64,000 nucleotides of DNA from Rhizoclosmatium globosum. Lineage: Eukaryota > Chytridiomycota > Chytridiomycetes > Chytridiales > Chytriomycetaceae. The position numbers and the translations under genes are program-made. The stretch is from contig MCGO01000026.1 of the NCBI GenBank assembly GCA_002104985.1, forward strand, positions 372,001 through 436,000. Direction: 5' to 3'. Shown one piece after another: positions 58,202 through 64,000 of this stretch; the first letter of the stretch is position 1, and each line of letters begins with the position of its first letter. The notes beneath the pieces were generated by a model. The model ran no database searches and was not told where the DNA came from. It saw only the letters and a program-made list of their open reading frames with translations.

Positions 58202-58251
58202 GTGAATCTAAGAGTACACTATTCAATTTTTCTTATTATTCTTTTTTGAAA

Positions 58252-59637
58252 ATGAGAGTGTATGCATGCATTGATGACATTGAAAAGGTAGCGCGATCAC
58301 GGCTTGACGCCAATGCGGAGAACTACTACTCGAGCGGGGCCGTAGACGAAACGACATTGGCGCTGAACCGAAGCGACTATGGACGGATCCTTCTTCGGCC
58401 ACGAGTGCTTCGAAATGTGACATCGGTGACAACATCGACAACGATCCTCGGACGTCAAGTTGCTTCTCCGATTGCGATTGCTCCGGCGGCGATGCAGGGC
58501 CTTGCGCATTCGGACGGCGAATTGGGGACAGCGAAAGGTGAGTGTTGGTTGGTTGGTTGGTTGTTTGATGAGGAGGACTCACTGTTACTCACTCTCACTC
58601 ACACTCTCACTCTCTTGCAACTAAACTAATCTTTACTTAATATTAACAAACAGCCGCAAAGAACACGGCCTCCTTGATGATCCTTTCGACTTACTCAAAC
58701 ACATCCCTCGAAGACGTTATCAGTGCTACCCCAGATCTGCCTCAAGCGTCAGAGTCGCCCTTCTGGCTGCAGCTGTACGTTCACCAGGACAGATGCATCT
58801 CAGAGGGTTTACTGAAGCGTGCGGAGAAGGCTGGATACCAGGCCCTCGTCTTGACCGTCGATGCCCCTGTTCTCGGTCGCAGACTCAAAGATCTGAGAAA
58901 CAGTGCGTATTCTAGACATCCTACAAAACCTTCTCATTCAATCTCTCACCCCGCTCTTGGTTACTCATAGAATTCTCTATGCCGCCGCACCTCAAACTCG
59001 CAAACTTTGATGCTTCCCAAGGCGTCATGACTGCCTCAGAACGGAATTCTACAGGCGCAACTTCAGGTGCGAAAGCTGATGCCTCTCTCACCTGGAAAGA
59101 TATCGATTGGTTGCGTTCTGTCACTTCCATGAAGATTGTTCTCAAAGGAATCATGACGCATGAGGATGCTCTTCTCGCGTGTCAATGGTGAGGGATTGTT
59201 TTTTGTGTGCTTTATTGATAAAAGGAAGGAACGAGTAAAGTGTTGACATATAAACTAGGAAAGTCGATGCTATCATTGTCTCAAATCATGGTGGTCGGCA
59301 ACTCGACACTTGTCCTTCTACAATCTCTATTCTCCCTGAAATCACTGCTGCTGTGAAATCCTATTCACACGCACACCCGACTCTCCCTGTCCCAGAGGTT
59401 TACATGGACGGAGGTATCCGTCGTGGAACTGACGTTGTGAAAGCCCTTGCTCTCGGTGCCCGTGCGGTATTTATTGGCCGTCCGATGCTATGGGGACTTG
59501 TGGTGGGAGGACATGAAGGCGTGGAACAAGTGCTCCAGATTTTGAATGATGAGTTGCGTAATGCAATGGCACTCGTAGGTGTGCAATCCGTGGACGAGAT
59601 TGGGGAAGGATGTATCATTAGAAAGAGTTTGTTGTAG
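58252..59637 (+). CDS. FMN-dependent 2-hydroxyacid oxidase (glycolate/lactate oxidase family)
   Basis: The family oxidises 2-hydroxyacids such as glycolate or lactate with FMN, often in peroxisomes. MRVYACIDDIEKVARSRLD is followed by NYYSSGAVDETTLALNR and RILLRPRVLRNV, the N-terminal signature. Three introns (about 58538-58653, 58902-58970, 59189-59259) join exons with FWLQLYVHQDR, LVLTVDAPVLGRRLKDLRN, the catalytic block SNHGGRQLD (active-site His and Arg) and EVYMDGGIRRGTDVVKALAL, GARAVFIGRPMLWGL, which bind FMN phosphate. It ends IIRKSLL, not a standard PTS1 peroxisomal tail. A distinction between glycolate and lactate oxidase is not possible here. It starts 38 bp outside the right inverted-repeat arm. 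Confidence 0.93.
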
Positions 59638-60059
59638 CCAGTGATATAAAAAGAGAATATAGGAAAATAAAGTAGTAGCTGTTATAGCGAATATTATGAG
59701 GAAAATTAGCTTGTTTGTTCTGTTTCTGGTGGTTTGGCCGTTAACGAGAAATTACTGGATGTTTGCACCGGTGGGATGTTGTGATGAGCAAGCACAGCAG
59801 GGTTTTTGCTGTTTGTGTTGCCCATGGTCCCACCGATTTTTCAGGTTACACAAGGCCAAAAGAGCTGGAATTCACTATCAACGATCATCTGAGTGCATAG
59901 AATGTATACAAATAACTACCACGAAAGACAAGGAACCAATAGACGAACAGAAGGAAAGAGAAAAGCACTCGAAAGTTCGCCTCGATCCCCCCGGCGTGAG
60001 ACCGAAATCAGATCGCCAATCGGTGAGCAGAAAACTCACACGTAGAAAGCACCCGTCAC
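59638..60059. other. 422 bp between oxidase gene and low-complexity gene
   Basis: Holds the oxidase 3' flank (AATAAAG near 59668) and the upstream region of the next gene. An ORF from 59696 with a hydrophobic start and a Cys-rich stretch reads through here into the next gene in another frame; see findings. Confidence 0.4.
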
Positions 60060-60233
60060 ATGGAAAGCGGACCCGGACCACCGCAGACACTAAGCACGAC
60101 AATCAACGCAGAGCAGGGACTCGGGGCCGGTCAGGGACAGCAGGGCCTGGGAGGAGGGCTTGGGGACGCACTCAACTCGGCGCACCAGAGCTCTAGTTTA
60201 ACGTTGGCGACACAGACGTTGGAAGCAGCAACA

Positions 60234-60264
<31 letters not shown>

Positions 60265-60998
60265 GTGCGATAGGACACGTGGTGCCAGTGGGAGGACGGG
60301 CTCTCCAGGCACAGGGCCACCAACGCGCGGATCGAGAACGGCGGCGGCGTGGTGGTGGCCGTGCAAACACAACCAGTGGTGCGATGCAGTCGCTTTCAAT
60401 GGGAGACTCTGCGGCACATACTACTAGTCACGCATATTCTTCAAGAGATCCGACAACCCACCACAGAATTACCGCTGGCTCCTCCCCATTTGCCCTTGTT
60501 TCACAATACTCAAATTCTGACATGGACGATAATATTACTCCACATCCGCACTACCACACCAGTCACAACAGCCACAATCCCTACAACAACCACCACCAAC
60601 ACCAGTATCCACTACCTCAAACTGATCAACAACAACTTCGTATGCATTCAAATTCTTTCTTTTCAGACTCTTTCAGTCCTCCCCCTCCTCCGCCTCCCAC
60701 ACCGCTTCCGCCTTCAAACACGGCGGCACTGCTTGGACACCGTCCCGACGTCCTCACTTCAGACGGCACAATCAATCCTGTTTTAATGCGACTTATTGAT
60801 TCGGCTCGTCTTTGGATGCTGGACCATCGGCTGGCGGCCCAAGCCCAGCAACTTTCTGAGGATGAAGATAATGATAATCAACCCTCTTTTGCTCCTTCTT
60901 CGCAATCAATGTCATCAGGTGGTGGAGGTGGAGGCGCTGGAGGTGGAGGTGGAGGTGCAGATGTTGAGACTGCATCTGCTTCTGCGGGAGGAGAATAG
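60060..60998 (+). CDS. Low-complexity Ser/His/Gln/Gly-rich protein, function unknown
   Basis: A 312-residue intronless ORF starting MESGPGPPQTLSTTINAEQ. It has an Ala run from a GCA repeat, an Arg-rich patch (RADRERRRRGGGR), His/Asn/Tyr-rich and Pro-rich stretches, one better-ordered segment (TINPVLMRLIDSARLWMLDH), an acidic patch and a Gly tail. I recognise no family. The composition suits a disordered nuclear or RNA-binding regulator. It converges on the Fanzor-like gene. Confidence 0.5.
60224..60264. repeat. GCA trinucleotide repeat (Ala run)
   Basis: A mixed GCA/ACA then pure GCA tract encodes an Ala-rich run in the low-complexity gene. Confidence 0.85.
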
Positions 60999-61077
60999 AA
61001 GGAACAATTATGTGTTTGTTATGGATTTTTTTTGTAAAACCATTGAATTATTTTGTGAAATATAGTTATTTGCTTTA

Positions 61078-63948
61078 TTAAATGTATGTTTTGAGTAGAA
61101 AGGAGAAAATGATTGGGTGGGGAATACGTTCAGTGTATGAGTTAAATAAAGTAACATGTAGAAGAGTGTTTACCTCAGTTACAATTACCACAGCCTTGAT
61201 CCTCCCAATTCTGCCACTGAGTGGAAACCTTGAATCAAAGCCTTCACCCATAATAGACTTGATGTTTGCCGCAGTTGGTAGAGGACTGCCAGGAGTAAAG
61301 AATGCGCCACCATTCTGCGACTTTTTGAAGGCCATGACCGTGGTCTGTTTTCTAATGGAGGCATGGGCCGCATACGAAAGGACTGTCTTGACCCATTCTA
61401 AGTTAAAGAGGAAAATAGTTATTCAGAAACAAGAAACAAGACAAATCAATAAACTTACTTGGAATCCCATCTTTTCCAGAAGTGGATTTCTTGTTGGTGG
61501 TTTTGGAGTTGAAGTCGGATGTGGCATAAGAATCAGCACTTGAATTCCATTCCGCAGCAGATCGACAAACTCGTTGAGCATACTTGTTCAGTTTATCTTG
61601 TGCATTCTTGAGCAGCCGTGAGAACAGGTTGGGGTCATCTCCATCACCATTTCCATCAAGAACAACCTCAAACTTATCACGCATCTTTTTCAACTCCTTG
61701 TCAACTCTCCCTACTTCATCCACCAAATCCTCGTCATCTACAAGCACATCCATATCTTGCACATTGGGTGTTGGCTTTGGAACCATTCTCGCTGATGCAC
61801 GCAGATCCTTCAACCTGAACTCCAGTGCCTGTTCTGCTTCAAGCACAAGTTTTTCCAGACGCAAAGTCTCCACCAATACAGCTCCATCACCCGCGGCGTA
61901 TTCAACAAGATCCAATTCAGCAGCAGCAACAAGACTACGTAACTCCACCACTGACTCCAGTTGATCAATGGCTCTGTCTCGAAACGATTGAAGAGTGCTG
62001 ATGCGTTTCTGAAGACGACAAATCACTGCTTCAAAACCTACTCCAATCTGAACAACATGGCCTGTACTTGCCATCTGAGTTTCCACTGTCCTTCCACCTG
62101 GATCACTGCTCAACAATAAACGAGTTGTTCCAAAAACTTTTCGAAAGACAGACTGAACAGCTTCGGAAGGATTTGTGATCCAAACATCAGGACTTTGAAA
62201 AGAACCCATATGAGATTCAAATAAAGCAGTATCTTCAGCATGAACTCCACCCAATTTGTTAGAGTCATATCGAAATGATCCAAAGTTGTGTTGACGAGCA
62301 TAAACAGTCATGGCATCTTCCAGTTTGCGTCGGTGCTTGGCAGAACACTCATTTTGAATTCGATGCCGAAGGTATCCAACCAAATGTGATGCATGTCGAT
62401 ACTCTTCTCTGGCTTCGGGGTTGCCAGGATTTGCAGCATATAACTTTCGAGTGTCAGCCATAGCTTGGAAGGAATCAGCCAGTAACTCTTGGACTGCATT
62501 GAAGTTGACATCAGTGGTAAGACAATTAACTCCAGGAGTTGTTGTTGTTGGATAGCGTCGAGGAGAACCACAATGAGAGAAGTCAGCTGTTATTTGTTTC
62601 AAGTCAGCTTCGGTCATGTGGTGACTTCGCAGAGGGAGCATTGTTTTGAAGACACCAGTTTCTCTGTCATATGTAATACTGATGGCACCGGGACGGTAGG
62701 TCAGAAATCTATTCTTGGAAGTTGGGAAGTTGATGGTTGAGTTCCGTATCAACTGCAGCTCAATAACATTCTTGGCACTGGCTTTGATTTTGTAACCAAG
62801 TGGATGAACAACAAGCCTTTTGTTTTTGTCAGAGCCCTTTTCTAACGCCATACGCATCAAGTTCAAGTGACACAAATTGATGGACGGGAATGTTGGTGGC
62901 CATGGAGTGTCTCCAGTGGGTGCATCACAGGAGTCAAGAAAGTATGCTTCAATTTTTCGTGATGACAACTTCTCATTTTGCTGATCAAAGATGGCAGATT
63001 GCAACCCCCGCACTTCAGAACTAGAGAGCTTTGGGAAAATGGTGTGGCCATCAACAGAGAGATAACGACGATTTGAATGACTGAACTGCTGATGGAATGG
63101 TTTTCCTGGTTGTTTGTATTGAATTTAGAGAAAAGTTGTTGAGAAGAAAACTAAAGAAGCTTACTCAATTTCAGGCCAACTTTGGTCCAAGTCTTGTAAC
63201 GAGCAATAGCGCTTCGGACTGCTTGCTGCACAACACCAGTGTTATTGAGCTGTTGACCAATTTCATGTTCCAAATAGCCATCCCTCCCAAACAACAGGTA
63301 TTCATTGTTGCTCAACTTGATAACATCCTCAAACAAATTTGTGAGATCATCACGGCAAAGGAGATTGATGTTGATGTAGGGAGTTGAAGGCACCAGCCGC
63401 ATTTCTTTCTTTATCGACAAGCCCCACTGCACTGGCTGGATATACTGAAGAATCAAAGTCTTAAAGGAGGTCCGCAGTTGAGCAAGAGTGAGCTGGGAAG
63501 TATCCTCTGGGACTTCATCGTCTTCCTCCACTCCCTCCACAGCTTGGTTTTGAACACCTTGAGCACCTTGAGCATGACCAACACCTCTGACTTGAACATC
63601 TTCATCTACTTCCTTGACCGGATTGATAACAAAAGACACAACAAGTGCATCCAGAAACTGCAAAAGGGCTTTGGAATAAAAGTCACCGCCAACAACAGGC
63701 TTGACTCCAGTGATGATGGCTGAATGCAAATAAGGCCGATACGTATTCTGTGACTGTTTCTCACAATCATTCCGCAATACTCTCTTGTTTTCGTCCTCAA
63801 GTGTCCACACATGTCCAGGCAAATGCATCATATAATTGTAGATGGAGTGCTCATGCAGGCTCAGAGAATTCAAAGTTACTTGATGGTCTGTTCCAACCAG
63901 AAATCCATTCACCATGTTGAAAGGACCCGTCTCTATAATCACATCCAT
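61078..63948 (-). CDS. Fanzor-like RuvC nuclease (eukaryotic TnpB relative), C-terminally incomplete
   Basis: Fanzors are RNA-guided nucleases related to TnpB and Cas12. The joined exons give a large protein with intron at about 63150-63085 (split Arg codon, KPFHQQFSHSNRRYLSVDG after it) and another at about 61455-61402 (GIPK|WVKTVLSYAAHAS). RLLLSSDPGGRTVETQ is a RuvC-I motif (Asp codon 62102-62104). Before the end, GGAFFTPGSPLPTAANI and KAVVIVTEVNT match the TnpB/Fanzor stretch with the RuvC-II Glu. The expected next parts, a CxxC zinc finger and the RuvC-III Asp, are missing: the frame stops at 61078 and no zinc-finger exon is seen downstream. Coiled segments lie between the motifs (about 62000-61560). 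The start is uncertain; the frame is open upstream of MDVIIETGPFNMVNG to the window edge. Confidence 0.55.
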
Positions 63949-64000
63949 GGCATCTGTGGTGGTACTTTCGCCAGCAGATAACAGAATATTGGAATCATAG

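Larger units (their letters stand above)
54184..58213. repeat. Right arm of large inverted repeat (about 4.0 kb)
   Basis: Reverse complement of 38890-42917 with a few percent divergence, carrying the same four genes in mirrored order. It ends about 38 bp before the start of the hydroxyacid oxidase gene. All four genes of this arm are intact. Confidence 0.95.

Noticed and set aside
38890..58213. Inverted repeat as terminal repeats of a giant transposon
   Set aside because: The arms carry host-like genes, and I see no transposase, no target-site duplication at the outer edges and no short terminal motif; the spacer genes are ordinary eukaryotic genes.

Overview
The window reads as nuclear DNA of a zoosporic (flagellate) fungus, probably a chytrid in the broad sense. 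The evidence is a set of fungal-type genes (MATA_HMG-type HMG box, SVF1, PAK/Ste20 kinase, PPR protein, MED13, EMC3, importin alpha), many short spliceosomal introns of about 45-85 bp with GTRNGT-like donors, and a CEP76 centriole gene, which is expected only in lineages that build cilia. No organism name can be read from the sequence. Splice joins were inferred by eye from reading frame and family conservation; there is no transcript support.

Layout. 1-5.3 kb (minus): the N-terminal part of RNA polymerase III subunit RPC1, cut by the window edge, and a mitochondrial-type PPR protein. 5.5-14.3 kb (plus): MED13 of the Mediator kinase module, then a PAK-type kinase. 14.3-18.9 kb (minus): an unrecognised beta-propeller-like protein. 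19-23.5 kb: two C2-AGC kinases, head to head across 67 bp. 23.5-35.3 kb: a long coiled-coil protein, importin alpha, a membrane-anchored phytochelatin-synthase-like protein, EMC3 and a Gln/Pro-rich eIF4E-transporter-like protein. 35.5-38.9 kb: two adjacent, unlike HMG-box genes.

38.9-58.2 kb is dominated by a large inverted repeat. Two arms of about 4.0 kb (about 38890-42917 and 54184-58213) each carry four genes: an F-box-like protein, a membrane-anchored small heat-shock protein (sHSP-A), an acidic-tailed protein of unknown function, and a second anchored sHSP (sHSP-B). The arms flank an 11.3 kb unique spacer with SVF1, a RanBP-domain-like protein, CEP76 and an M1 aminopeptidase. Both sHSP genes in both arms have a heat-shock element and a TATA box at matching distances. 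The left copy of the unknown gene is broken by a one-base deletion; the right copy is intact. The arms differ by a few percent in protein sequence, so they are not an exact assembly echo.

58.2-64 kb: an FMN-dependent 2-hydroxyacid oxidase, a low-complexity protein, and at the edge an intron-bearing RuvC-type protein that I read as a Fanzor (eukaryotic TnpB relative) lacking its zinc finger and last RuvC motif.

Most genes are housekeeping neighbours with no operon logic. The coherent system is the duplicated stress module in the arms: two membrane-anchored chaperones under heat-shock-type promoters next to a possible ubiquitin-ligase adaptor and an acidic protein.
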